Positions 26,156 through 35,900 of a DNA stretch of 64,000 bases are shown here, piece by piece. Numbering within the stretch: the first letter of the stretch is position 1; every line of letters begins with the position of its first letter. The DNA lies in contig JAPLQI010000052.1 in the NCBI GenBank assembly GCA_026399755.1, positions 62,001 to 126,000 on the forward strand, read 5' to 3'. This DNA comes from Pseudomonadota bacterium. GTDB taxonomy: Bacteria > Pseudomonadota > Gammaproteobacteria > Burkholderiales > Chitinibacteraceae. The notes under the pieces are model-generated. The model searched no databases and was not told where the DNA came from. It saw only the letters and a program-made list of their open reading frames with translations. The position numbers were made by a program, and so were the translations under genes.

Positions 26156-26614
26156 TTAATCGACGATCATTCCTTCCAGCCGTGCGCCAAGCTCGGCTAC
26201 GGCGGAATGGAGATGGTTTAAATCCACAGAAATCGTTTTAAATTCATCTTGTTTAAGCCGGCCATCTTCAAACGCCTTGGCAATCGACTGGTGCATATGC
26301 CCCTCTTCAATGGCGATTTTTCCAAATAGCGATAGCAGCTCTGCATCCGCCACATGGCCTAATTTCGGCACCATAAAGAACGCACCACCGACCGAGCGGC
26401 ATAGCGCCTCAATCAATCTGTAATCTCTTGTCAGCGATGTAATCACCACAACCTCAGCAGCTGTCAGCTGAGCGTTTAGATCGTTCGGGTTCGCTTTGTT
26501 GTAAAGCGTTGACTGCGGCATGGCCATTAATGCCGCCAGCTCCCGCACGCCATAGTCTTGAGCCACTTGATGCGCGGCTTCTGCGATATCTAAATTGGGC
26601 AATGCTTTCGCCAC
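26156..26614 (-). CDS. Phage regulatory protein, CII/CP76 family
   Basis: 152 residues. The N-terminal 60 residues carry a helix-turn-helix-like segment (YGVRELAALMAMPQSTLYNKANPND) typical of the phage CII (CP76) family, followed by an alpha-helical oligomerisation region. It lies directly downstream of cro. A role in the lysis-lysogeny decision or early activation is inferred from family and place. Confidence 0.78.
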   Translation of the reverse strand: MAKALPNLDIAEAAHQVAQDYGVRELAALMAMPQSTLYNKANPNDLNAQLTAAEVVVITSLTRDYRLIEALCRSVGGAFFMVPKLGHVADAELLSLFGKIAIEEGHMHQSIAKAFEDGRLKQDEFKTISVDLNHLHSAVAELGARLEGMIVD

Positions 26615-26652
26615 TGGTAAATCCCTCGCTAGTTTCTGATAGGTGCTTTGTT

Positions 26653-26892
26653 TTATTTATCTGACAATTGATCTGTCAGAAAACGAGCAGGAAACAAAAG
26701 CTGCTCTAAAGTCACCGTGTTTTCTAAAGCCAAAACCAGCATTTCCGCGGTTTCAGGCTTCGGCTTTGCGCGCATCGTTTCAAAATTAGAAAGCGACTCT
26801 TGCTTGATCCCTACACGAGCCGCTAAGTCTTTCTGACTTAAGCCCAAGGCAGAACGTGCGCGCTTTAATGCTGTTTCCTTACAAGCTTCCAT
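26653..26892 (-). CDS. Cro-like XRE-family repressor
   Basis: 79 residues with an HTH of the XRE/Cro type at about 12-66 (LGLSQKDLAARVGIKQESLSNFETMRAKP). It is transcribed leftward, divergent from the CI-like gene at 26997, across a 104-bp region with two TATAGG-N5-CCTATA-type sites. It heads the early lytic operon. Confidence 0.85.
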   Translation of the reverse strand: MEACKETALKRARSALGLSQKDLAARVGIKQESLSNFETMRAKPKPETAEMLVLALENTVTLEQLLFPARFLTDQLSDK

Positions 26893-26920
26893 TACAGTTC
26901 CTAAGGTTCATGAACGCTAA

Positions 26921-26985
26921 TATAGGCAACTCCTATATTTATGTCAAAGCCTATTCCTATTTGTTTTATATAGGCGGTGTCTATA
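26921..26985. promoter_or_regulatory. Immunity operators between cro and cI
   Basis: TATAGG-N5-CCTATA is a perfect inverted repeat at 26921-26937; TATAGG-N5-TCTATA, with one mismatch, is at 26969-26985. Centres are 48 bp apart. A half-site-like CCTATTCCTAT lies between them. They are in the divergent promoter region of the two XRE regulators and so are the likely CI/Cro operators. Confidence 0.75.
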
Positions 26986-26996
26986 CTGTGAGCACG

Positions 26997-27329
26997 ATGA
27001 TTGGATTCCGAATAAAAACAGCCCGCGCACACCGCCAACTCAGCCAAGCTGACTTGGCTGAAATCGTTGGTGTAAAACAACCGAGCGTGAGTTCATGGGA
27101 GCGGGGAGATACAGACCCGACGATGGACAACCTGGCAATGATCGCCAATAGCCTGCAGGTAAGCATTGAATGGCTGGGGCGTGGCGTAGGAGAAATGACA
27201 AACGAAAGCTACATGCCCGCGCAAGTCAACGAGCAAAAGCCAATGGAAGAAGAGCTGCTGCAGCTCTTCAGAAAACTAAGCTGGACCAACCAGCAAGCGC
27301 TACTAGACTTTGTAAAGCGCTGGAAATAA
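26997..27329 (+). CDS. CI-like XRE-family prophage repressor
   Basis: 110 residues from an ATG at 26997. HTH at about 5-60 (RQLSQADLAEIVGVKQPSVSSWERGDTDP), then a short C-terminal helix region with no peptidase domain, so it lacks the RecA-dependent self-cleavage of lambda CI. Induction must then work differently, for example through an antirepressor. It is divergent from cro. Confidence 0.85.
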   Translation: MIGFRIKTARAHRQLSQADLAEIVGVKQPSVSSWERGDTDPTMDNLAMIANSLQVSIEWLGRGVGEMTNESYMPAQVNEQKPMEEELLQLFRKLSWTNQQALLDFVKRWK

Positions 27330-27352
27330 AAAAGGCCACATCTGTGGCCTTT
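27326..27352. terminator. Bidirectional terminator between cI and the tail operon
   Basis: AAAAAAGGCCACA, TC loop, TGTGGCCTTTTT. It ends the rightward repressor transcript and the leftward late operon. Confidence 0.9.
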
Positions 27353-27357
27353 TTGCA

Positions 27358-27585
27358 TCACACCTCAAACTGATAGACCGCTAGTACCGGTGCCTCGTTA
27401 ATAATCGCCCCGCTTTGCACGTAGACCAGCTTACCGGCAGGGATTTTTGTCCCATTCGCTAGGCTTTTCTGACCACTATCAATGCTTTCCAAAATACTCT
27501 GCCCATCGCCGTTAAAGCCCAGCACTCTGGCCACAAACGGCTGATCGCCTGCTAGTAATTGATTTAGCTGCTGCCATGGGTTCAT
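27358..27585 (-). CDS. Small phage tail-region protein, last late gene
   Basis: 75 residues from the ATG at 27585, overlapping the preceding gene by 4 bp (ATGA). It contains LGFNGDGQSILESIDSG and KIPAGKLVYVQSGAIINEAPVL, beta-rich in appearance. It could be a tail-tip accessory; no family is recognised. Confidence 0.65.
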   Translation of the reverse strand: MNPWQQLNQLLAGDQPFVARVLGFNGDGQSILESIDSGQKSLANGTKIPAGKLVYVQSGAIINEAPVLAVYQFEV

Positions 27586-29333
27586 TGCCTGCGCTCCAAT
27601 TCGATATTGCACGACACAATCCCCACTTCATCAGCGGAAAGAGAAATCTTGGTCAGCATGCAACGCTGGCCAGCCTTGCCTACCTGAATCAGCGACCCCA
27701 TATTTTTAAGTACTGGCGCAAATGCACACTCGGCGCTCACCCGCCAAGCAGGACCTGCCTCATTCAAGATCCGCCTGCCCCGCTCACGGCCAACGGCAGA
27801 TTCAGTAATAAAAGCATCGATCACCGTTGCTGCCCACACATTGCCAGCCGTGCCTGCACGCGTCACTTTCACACTTACACCGCCGGTTTTGCCAGTTACC
27901 AGCACCGCATTAGCCGGCGCGCGGCTATCTAATCGCTCAGCGATCGTTACCGTTGCGGATTCATCCAGAATCGCGGCCAGCGGCATAGCCGACCATTCCC
28001 ACCAAGATTGCGGATATCGGGGCACTACCGTGAAGGCTTTTTGATCTGAAACGGGCAAAACAATGCCGCCAGCCGCCTTGGCCACATCGGCCAACCAGCC
28101 TGCTGGTGTACGGCGCTCGATCGCCACAGTGTTAGGCGGCAAGCTCCAAACAGGCAGATTCCACTCAAAGCTGAAGCCCGTATCTGCCAAGCCCAAGGCT
28201 GCGAGAGCCGCAGAGCTGGTCCAATCCGCAACCAAATGGCTAGCGCTGGCGGCATAGCGATCGCCAAGCAAGGCATGCACGCCCACCAGCTTTACATTGC
28301 AGCGCTTCTCGCCAAAAACCTGCTGCAATTCAAAAGAATCCGCCAGCATCAGCCAGCGAGCTCCATCGATGGCCACCATAATTTCTACCGGCAAGCCATC
28401 CGCGCCAGCGCGTAATCGGGGCGCATCGGTCGCGGCGATGACGCACGAGCCAGACCAATAAAACGAATCAATATCATGATCTAAGTTTACAGACAGCAAG
28501 CGCAGCGGCGCGCCGGCTACGGAAGCAGACACTTTATGCATTAACGGCCTTCCTGAAATAGTACGAATCCATTGCTGGATAACGGTTTTACACGCCAAGC
28601 CCATGCCAGCCTGCAGCCCAAGCGGCGGCATGTAATCACCTGCCAGATTGATATTTGCAGCCAGCCCAAAGGGCGGGATATAGCAGCGATGCGGGGGCTG
28701 GGGAGGAATAACGACATCAGGCAGATGCCGATGCGGTACGGCCCGAGCGGCGTCCCAACGCAGATCTACATCGCGCCAGCGCAGCAAGCCTAAATCCCAC
28801 GGCAATAGCGCCGCTATGTGCATGGCCTGAGCAGACTTCCACGGCGCAGAAAACGGCAGCAAAGCCGCGACCGCCTGCTGCCAGCTCGCTTTTTTCACCG
28901 CCACCCGCAGCTCATTAGGGGCAAAATCCAGACGCGCAGCGCTAAATAGCGCCTGCATGCTTTGCCAGGGCAATACCCCCGACAACTGCCGAGCAAGGGC
29001 AAACTGCCAACCCGCGCCGGCGAAGGAATAGAGCGCATTAAATTTTCGCCACGGCAGGCCAATCAGCCCAGATCTAAACGCGGCCGCCTGCCATTGCATC
29101 CCCGCCGTTTTACTTCTTGCCAGCATGGTTTGCCACTGGCCTGCAGCGGCAACTTGCTGTTGCGACCCTGTTTGCCATTGCGCACCGGCCGATTTTTGCA
29201 GGCTGCGGCGCTTGGGGATGACAATGCCGGGCGGGTGCAGATCCAGCTTAGCGAGCAGGCCAGCGGGTGGCGAATACACGCCAGCCAGATCGATCTTAAC
29301 GAGCAGGCCATTAGGCGGGGAGTAAATAGCCAT
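27582..29333 (-). CDS. Tail-tip/hub-like protein with 14-residue aromatic repeats
   Basis: 583 residues. Two 16-residue repeats beginning YSPPxGL start at residues 4 and 20. Then eleven aromatic residues fall at exact 14-residue steps (Trp 53, 67, 81, 95, 109, 123, Phe 137, Trp 151, 165, 179, 193). Two more YxPPxGL repeats start at 218 and 234. Residues about 250-583 look like a phage hub or baseplate-type domain (WLMLADSFELQQVFGEKRCNVKLVG, ILNEAGPAWRVSAECAF). It is near the end of the late operon, as expected for tail-tip genes. I do not know a named family for the repeat part. Confidence 0.75.
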   Translation of the reverse strand: MAIYSPPNGLLVKIDLAGVYSPPAGLLAKLDLHPPGIVIPKRRSLQKSAGAQWQTGSQQQVAAAGQWQTMLARSKTAGMQWQAAAFRSGLIGLPWRKFNALYSFAGAGWQFALARQLSGVLPWQSMQALFSAARLDFAPNELRVAVKKASWQQAVAALLPFSAPWKSAQAMHIAALLPWDLGLLRWRDVDLRWDAARAVPHRHLPDVVIPPQPPHRCYIPPFGLAANINLAGDYMPPLGLQAGMGLACKTVIQQWIRTISGRPLMHKVSASVAGAPLRLLSVNLDHDIDSFYWSGSCVIAATDAPRLRAGADGLPVEIMVAIDGARWLMLADSFELQQVFGEKRCNVKLVGVHALLGDRYAASASHLVADWTSSAALAALGLADTGFSFEWNLPVWSLPPNTVAIERRTPAGWLADVAKAAGGIVLPVSDQKAFTVVPRYPQSWWEWSAMPLAAILDESATVTIAERLDSRAPANAVLVTGKTGGVSVKVTRAGTAGNVWAATVIDAFITESAVGRERGRRILNEAGPAWRVSAECAFAPVLKNMGSLIQVGKAGQRCMLTKISLSADEVGIVSCNIELERRQ

Positions 29334-29707
29334 TACGCCTCCGGCTGCAGCCGATCCAGCACGCCTGCGTTGAATTCATCTTGCGGGTCTAGGGCAATTA
29401 GATAGCACGGCACATCGGGAATGCCAGTCACGCTATACGTGCCATCGGCCGCACTGACGCCAGTTTTAATCAGCGCGCCGTCGGAGCGACGATAAATACG
29501 GTAGGGTATTTTTGCTGGTGCGCCATTACGAGTCAGGACCCCTGCTAGGCGTTTAATGCCAGAAGGCAAATCAATAACACCAGGCCCAATAACAAAAGGA
29601 GGGTCTTTGAATCGCGTGACATCATAGCTGGCATCCCACGGCAATGCCAACTGAGAAACAATCACCCTATTTATGTTAAAAAACATAACATTGGGCTCCA
29701 TCACCAA
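29333..29707 (-). CDS. Phage tail protein with carboxypeptidase-regulatory-like fold
   Basis: 124 residues. The C-terminal half (AGVLTRNGAPAKIPYRIYRRSDGALI, then SAADGTYSVTGIP) has the prealbumin-like beta-sandwich pattern used in phage and surface proteins. It shares its stop/start junction with the hub-like gene (1-bp overlap). A decorating or receptor-contact role is inferred. An N-terminal Met at residue 3 or 8 is also possible as start. Confidence 0.65.
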   Translation of the reverse strand: MVMEPNVMFFNINRVIVSQLALPWDASYDVTRFKDPPFVIGPGVIDLPSGIKRLAGVLTRNGAPAKIPYRIYRRSDGALIKTGVSAADGTYSVTGIPDVPCYLIALDPQDEFNAGVLDRLQPEA

Positions 29708-30780
29708 GGCCCCGTTAAATCAAAAAACAAATACCCATTTTCAGCGGGGGTAGGGGAGCCTGTATTTGTAAGTTTTGATAAAATTGGCAAAAGCTCACGC
29801 GAGCTCCCGTTTATCTGTTGAGTTACGCGTGAAAAACAATTATCGACACCATAAACCCACGCGTCTTTATCATTAAAGCTGCAAACAACCCCCCCGAGCC
29901 TACCGCGAAATATTTTACTACTTTCACAATACAAACGAATATCTGCTGCAGCCAATAACAGTTTATTAGAGTAAGGGTTTGGACTTTTAATTAATGGGAA
30001 AAAGCTATTTGAGTTATTAGAAACAAAAAGAGGAGAATTAAACAAACGAAGCACGCCCGATGAAATATCCCCTGCTACATCCTTATATGATTTATACATA
30101 CCAGGTCCATCACGAAGCAGAGGGAGAAAGAAATTAGGACTAGAAAATACCCCCCCCGCAGCATCACTAGTATTCTTTTGAGCAGGCCAAATAAATACTG
30201 AGTCGCCAGAGATCATACTAGAGTCAACAGAACCAAAGACTGCACACCCAAATAAAACCCCTTTCCGATCAGTCATATTTGTCATATTTTTCACAACCCC
30301 CTCTGTTCCTCCATTCCATGTGGAATTATTTGAAAAATATGGGACCAAGAAATAGAAATAATCCTTTTCACTATCTGCAAGTAATAACCACGGAACCACC
30401 ACTCCGTCATTTCGTCGATAACACAGTAAAAAATCCTTAGAAAATGGCACTCCGTTTACGCTACCTGACTGAGCTGTACCATCATCATTTAACCCTGTTA
30501 GCACATCAAACAACGCCATTGGCGCCGAGCCACGCAAATCCCCGCCATACATACTCGCCAAACAACGATCATCAAACGCCAACCAAGGCCGACTCGCTGC
30601 CCTTGCCTGAGGCTGAAACGCAATGACTTTCCCTGATGGCGATTTGATTTTCCCCCAGCCCAATCCAGCCTGCGTGCCATAGCCATCAACCAAGCATTTC
30701 TCTAAAACCACCGACAGCGAACTGGCCGCACCCAATTGCGGTGCGCCTGCGTCATCCCATCTAAAGCATCGAATTGTCAT
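29701..30780 (-). CDS. Hypothetical tail-tip or fibre protein
   Basis: 359 residues from the ATG at 30780 behind AAAGGAC. It is rich in Asn, Ser and aromatic residues, with WDDAGAPQL and MYGGDLRGSAPMALFDVLTGLNDDGTAQSG near the N-terminus. Its DNA from about 29840 to 30400 is visibly richer in A/T than its neighbours, suggesting recent exchange, as is common in host-range genes. No family recognised. Confidence 0.65.
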   Translation of the reverse strand: MTIRCFRWDDAGAPQLGAASSLSVVLEKCLVDGYGTQAGLGWGKIKSPSGKVIAFQPQARAASRPWLAFDDRCLASMYGGDLRGSAPMALFDVLTGLNDDGTAQSGSVNGVPFSKDFLLCYRRNDGVVVPWLLLADSEKDYFYFLVPYFSNNSTWNGGTEGVVKNMTNMTDRKGVLFGCAVFGSVDSSMISGDSVFIWPAQKNTSDAAGGVFSSPNFFLPLLRDGPGMYKSYKDVAGDISSGVLRLFNSPLFVSNNSNSFFPLIKSPNPYSNKLLLAAADIRLYCESSKIFRGRLGGVVCSFNDKDAWVYGVDNCFSRVTQQINGSSRELLPILSKLTNTGSPTPAENGYLFFDLTGPW

Positions 30781-30794
30781 ATCAAGTCCTTTAA

Positions 30795-32510
30795 TTAAAC
30801 GTCTGTATCGCCGCGCAATTGGATGCGCACGCTGTCTGTTGCTGGGCCTACCACGCCTTGCAGCGTTGCACGGCTTAGCCAAAATGGGGATTTGCCTGCG
30901 CTGGTGTTGAACCGGAGTTGATTACCCGCGTTCCAACCCGAGCCCCAGCCGCGCCGGTCGATAGAAAAATACGGCGTGCCGGTGGCTGGGTTTAGCGGGG
31001 CGACATCGGCATTGATGCTCACGCCTTCAGCGACTACACCGACCGATTCGCCGATGATTTTTACCGTTGTGGCATTGGTAAAATCGATACGCCAGCGCTC
31101 AGCGATTGCGCCGCGATTAGTGAGCGTGAGCGGGTATTGAGCGGTGTTGTATTGCGCGGCGATGGCTTGGCCAATCACTGTATTGGACCATTCGCCAGTC
31201 CAAGCGCCCTGCTCAAATGGCGGAGAGAAGCCAGCGACTAAATCACCAAGCAGTAAGGAGCCAGAAACTTGGGCATTAGCTGGCCAAGCTTTTTGCAATG
31301 GCACGGCAAGCGAAAGTGAAGCGGCCGCAGTATCAACCACAGACACCAGCGCCATTTCATCACGGGTATGGCGCACGCTGTACGGGCCTAAAAAGCCGAC
31401 CAGATTCAACGGATTGGCCCACGTTAAAACGCCAGTGGCCAAATCAATGCTATAGCGATCTGAATACACTTCACGCCCTGCTGCATCTTCGACAACTACA
31501 GCAGACAAACCGGCACGGGTAGCCGTTGTGCTACCCGCCACCGGCGTTGCCACACTCGTTACCGCTGTATCGTGCAGCACGATCACATCGCCGGCGCGCC
31601 AAAGATCTACACGGCCGGATGGCGGCATTTTGTCCAGATCTAGCCCAACAATCGCAGCATCAAAGCCCGGATAGCTAGGCGGGCAGATCGATGCTGCCAT
31701 GCGATCGATCAGTAATTTCTTATCGCCTGCTGCCGCCGCTGTCGTCAGTGTGGCCACGCCAACGGCACGAAAGCCGTCGCCGCGCAGCGACCCCGTATTT
31801 TGAGCGGTAGCTTGAGCAACCACTTCTGTTGCCGTAACCCGAAATACACTTGACGTTGAAAACTGAAAGGGATCGATTGTGACTGCACACGAATCAATCC
31901 AGCCCCCTTGTGACATTGCTTCTACACGAACGACAGAGCCGACCGTTTTAATACTCTGAGCAAACGACAGCTCACCGCCACCGCCGCCACCACCACCTTG
32001 ACTATTGAATCGATGAATCAATATCTCGCCAACAATCGGGGCGGCGCTCAGCGCGGGTGGGCGACCATCCCTCAAAAATGCACTACAAGAAAGCGTTAGC
32101 TTTGTCGCCCCAGCCTCAATGCCTGCGGTATTTTCAACCGCCCATGTAACGCCCATTTTTTTACCATCGCTCGGCACCCAATCGCCTTGCATTCGAGTAC
32201 GAATATCCGCCCGCGTTTCTGCCCAGGCATTCGCCCGCAGCAGGCAGACATCGATCAGTGGATCGCTTGCATCGTTCTGCAAAATGACGTGGGCGCCATA
32301 AAACGGCTGTGAATCATCGCTGGCCACGCCGGCGAATACTTTGCGAAGCGATACGCGGCCGGTGGTTTTGTCTAAGTGCGACACATCGGGGAATAGATTA
32401 TTGGCGCGGCCAGATTGCAAAGCCGTGCCCGTCATCATGCCGCCGCCGTCGCTAGTGTCATCTAGCCGGTTGCTTTGCAGCAGCACGAGGTTTTCTGTTG
32501 TTAAAGGCAT
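30795..32510 (-). CDS. Phage tail structural protein
   Basis: 571 residues, with an eight-Gly run near residue 170 that separates an N-terminal region from a beta-rich remainder. PFYGAHVILQNDASDPLIDVCLL and DFTNATTVKIIGESVGVV are characteristic stretches; the latter resembles tail-associated beta-sandwich modules. It lies between the 129-residue tail gene and the tip genes, so it is part of the distal tail. No catalytic motif. Confidence 0.7.
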   Translation of the reverse strand: MPLTTENLVLLQSNRLDDTSDGGGMMTGTALQSGRANNLFPDVSHLDKTTGRVSLRKVFAGVASDDSQPFYGAHVILQNDASDPLIDVCLLRANAWAETRADIRTRMQGDWVPSDGKKMGVTWAVENTAGIEAGATKLTLSCSAFLRDGRPPALSAAPIVGEILIHRFNSQGGGGGGGGELSFAQSIKTVGSVVRVEAMSQGGWIDSCAVTIDPFQFSTSSVFRVTATEVVAQATAQNTGSLRGDGFRAVGVATLTTAAAAGDKKLLIDRMAASICPPSYPGFDAAIVGLDLDKMPPSGRVDLWRAGDVIVLHDTAVTSVATPVAGSTTATRAGLSAVVVEDAAGREVYSDRYSIDLATGVLTWANPLNLVGFLGPYSVRHTRDEMALVSVVDTAAASLSLAVPLQKAWPANAQVSGSLLLGDLVAGFSPPFEQGAWTGEWSNTVIGQAIAAQYNTAQYPLTLTNRGAIAERWRIDFTNATTVKIIGESVGVVAEGVSINADVAPLNPATGTPYFSIDRRGWGSGWNAGNQLRFNTSAGKSPFWLSRATLQGVVGPATDSVRIQLRGDTDV

Positions 32511-32512
32511 GT

Positions 32513-32902
32513 TTAGACCGTGAGTAATTTAAGGGATACAACATAAACATCAGTGGGGCGTGGCACCGCGATCCGCCTGATGGGCGCAGCATCGATCGGC
32601 TTATCTGATTGCCGCCAGCGCACAGTAAATACGCGATCATCGGCCAGCGTTAATTGCATGTTTTCTGCTTTGGCCAGACGCGTCTGCAGCTGCTCGAGCT
32701 GCAAGCGTGTCACCCAGCCCAAATCCCGCTCGCCTTTGAGTGTGATTGGTCGGCCAGCCTGCATGACGCCCTCTTGAATCATCATCGTGCCATCCAGCGC
32801 CCGGGACACTTTTTGCTTAATCGGTGTCCAGTCGAATTCATCGGTCCAAATGAGGCCCGAAGACAGCTCGATACCATCTAAGAAAATAAAGCTGCTACTC
32901 AT
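32513..32902 (-). CDS. Distal-tail-like small phage protein
   Basis: 129 residues. The opening FIFLDGIELSSGLIWTDEFDWTPIKQ and the LEQLQTRLAKAENMQLTLADDRVFTVRWR region resemble proteins encoded just after the tape measure. It overlaps the tape measure gene by 4 bp. The role is inferred from position. Confidence 0.7.
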   Translation of the reverse strand: MSSSFIFLDGIELSSGLIWTDEFDWTPIKQKVSRALDGTMMIQEGVMQAGRPITLKGERDLGWVTRLQLEQLQTRLAKAENMQLTLADDRVFTVRWRQSDKPIDAAPIRRIAVPRPTDVYVVSLKLLTV

Positions 32903-35900
32903 ACGGCGCTCCGGCTTTTGGCATCGGTCAGCACCCTGAGCAGCTCATCTACATCCAGCTGTGAATTAGCCGTTAACGAAACATTCCGGCCACTCGGCGT
33001 AGAAAGCTCAATGCGATGAATCACCTCTTGCGGTGCCGATGGCATGACGGGCTGTGGAGTGGGTGCTGGTACTGGTGCAGGTGTATACCTTGGCGGAGGG
33101 GCTGGCGATGGCTCCGGTGCGGGAGGTGGAGGGGCTGGTGTTGGGCGACGATAGCCAAAGACGTTAGATCCAGCAGTGCCCGCATTGCGGCGCTGCTGCA
33201 AAATATTAAATGCGGCTTTTTGCACGCTATCGCCGTTTGTACCGTCAGATCCACCCGCAGCTTTAGTCAACTCATCTGTAGACAGGTTATTCAGGTTAGG
33301 GCCACCCACGGTGCGGACTGGGGTCAGTGTATGTAAGCGTGCATCTTCAGCGGCCTTGGCTTCTGCCTGCATTTTTCTGAGTTCTTCACCCGTTTTAACA
33401 ATTTCCGCTTGAGCTTCTTGCTGTCCGTGAGCAATTTTCTTACCTGTTTTTTCTCCTTCATCGCCCTGATCCTCAATAGCATCAGTCGTTTTACGAGTAG
33501 CCAACTCAGTTTTCAGCATTTCTGCCTGCGAAGTCATCCCCGCATCACGCGCCATCCCCTCAACCTTTTTCAGGGCTTTGCTGAATTCTTCCGCCGAAAT
33601 TTCACCCCGCTGCAAAGCGCCACGCGCCTCATTCAAATCCGCAATGGCTTTAGTTGCCTCAAACTGCAAAGCTTTCTTTGCCTTAATGCCCAAGCGATCA
33701 AGTGCTTCTTCTAAGGGAGTCGTCGCTTTGTGTGTTTTAGTCAAGGCATCTTCAGCTTGCTTCATCCCTGCCGCGATTTGCTCACCCGTTAACTTGCCCT
33801 TCTTTCCCAAGTCGATCATTTCGGTTTTGAGGCTTAAAGCGGCTTTTTCGCTATCAACAGCTGTAAATGCAGCCTTTAGCGCACGGGCCAGCTGCTCACC
33901 CGTCAACGTGCCGGAGTCTGACAAAGCCTTAAAGCTGGCAATCACATCTTGTGATTTTTTGCTGATCCCTGTCAGTACTAGATCTGCATCCAGCCCCAGC
34001 TTTTTTAATGACTGCTCAGCAATTTGCTTCAGTACGCTATTAAAATCACCCGCCGTAATGGGCAGCGTTTTTAGCTGTGCCTGCAAGCTGGCCAGTTGCT
34101 GGCCATCCAGTTTTTTTAATGCCTCATCAACCCCCTTGGCACCTGCCTCACTCTTGAGCATTTCAGCTGGAATAGTTGCCAATGCCAGTCCCAGCGCCGA
34201 TACCCCGCCAGTATCCAGAGCTCTGCCTAGTGATTCTTTCAGCTTATCGGCACTGTCTTTACTCAGGTTTATCACGCCCGTCGTCTGCTCAAAAGCAGAA
34301 GACATTTTTTGCGCAGCAGCGGTTGTTTGCTCTCCCGCCTGCTTAGCATCTGCCCCCATGCCAATAGTGGCTGCGGAAAAGGTTTTTGAATGTTTGGTGA
34401 CTAAGCTGATGTCCTCAGCCACCTTTTCAAAATCTTTCGACAACAGTTCAGTGGCGGTGCTCCCCACATGCAATGCCTTTTGCAAGGACTCACCGGCACT
34501 AGAAAAATCCCACATCATGACTTTAACAGCGGCATCGTTCAAAAGAAGCAGCTGATCAACCCCGACTCCCACTGTATAACCAATGGTACTACCCAGTAAT
34601 TTGACAGCCCCTGCCGCCCCCGAGACAATCCCTGCAAGAATCGCAATGCTTTCAGCAAAAACATCAACAACCCCTGCCTGACCCAAGCTAACTAACGACA
34701 TATCGAGTGCCGTTTGAAAATGTCCCAATGAGGCCTGCAGAGACTCAACGGGCTGCTTAGGGTCACCAAACGTTCTATTCAACTCCAACGCCAACTTGGG
34801 CAACAAATCTGCCGCCAGCACTTGCCCCGTTTCCAGCAGTTTGCCCAACTCACGCTCCGTCACCCCAATGGCCCTAGCCGCGATCGAAAACGCCCCTGGC
34901 AAACGCTCACCAAGTTGGCCTTTCAACTCTTCAGACTGGACGGTTCCCTTGCTGATCATTTGCTGTAATGAAAGCAAAGCCCCTTTTGTATCATCACTCG
35001 ATTTACCCAGCACCGCCATTGAGTGCGCAACCGATTCAAACACCAGCTTACCTTGTGCCCCCTCCAGCGCCGAACCCTTGAGTGCAGCAGAAAAACCAAC
35101 GTAGCCTGATTGCAGTTCTCGAATCGAAATCCCCATACGATCCGCTGTAGCTGTAATGTATTTCAGCTCGACATCAGCCTTTTCCGCGCTGCCCGTCAAC
35201 AACAGCATCGTGCGCTGAAAACTATCCGCCGCTAAATTAGCGTCCAAAAAGCGCTTTGCAATCGCGGCACCGGCAATCGCCTGCGCAATTCCGGCAAATT
35301 CGCTCAACCGGCTACCAGCGACCTGCACCTGGTTGCCCGCTGTGCTAGCCTCGTTACCCGTCTGCCGAAGCGAGGCATTTAATCGATCAAGGCCGACGCG
35401 CCCAGCCTGTGCCTCTCTAGTCAGTCGAGTTTGAGCTTCCGACAAAGACGTTGTGCTAATGCCCGCTTGCTGTAAGGCCCCTCGGGCAGTTTGAACCGCA
35501 AGGGTATGCTCTTGTTGTGCCGTTTTTGCGGCTTTTGCCGCCTTTGCTGCGGCTTCTAATGCTCGCTCAAGATCGGCAATCTTTTTTGCTGTTTCTCGGC
35601 TAGTGTCTCCAGACTGCTGAGCCTCAGTACGCGCTTGCCGCAGTGCCAGCGCCGCTTCACGCGCCTTACCCTGTGCATTAACTAATGAATCTGCGACCCC
35701 TTGGCTCGCTAACTTCAGCCGTGTAAATTCAGCGATGAGGGTTTGCTGCTGAGCTAACTTAGCCATTTCAATCGCTAACTGCTGCGCCTTAGGTGCGGCT
35801 TCTCCCCCTGCTCTACCGATCTCCCGCAGCGCTTGCTGCATTCTTTCTAAATCAGCAACATTTCCAGCCGCCGCCCGTACAGCCCCAGCAAATTCGTTTA

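Noticed and set aside
33578-34555. A 325-codon plus-strand frame inside the tape measure gene
   Set aside because: Antisense to a helical Ala/Lys/Glu-rich protein, which creates long open antisense frames; no start signal.
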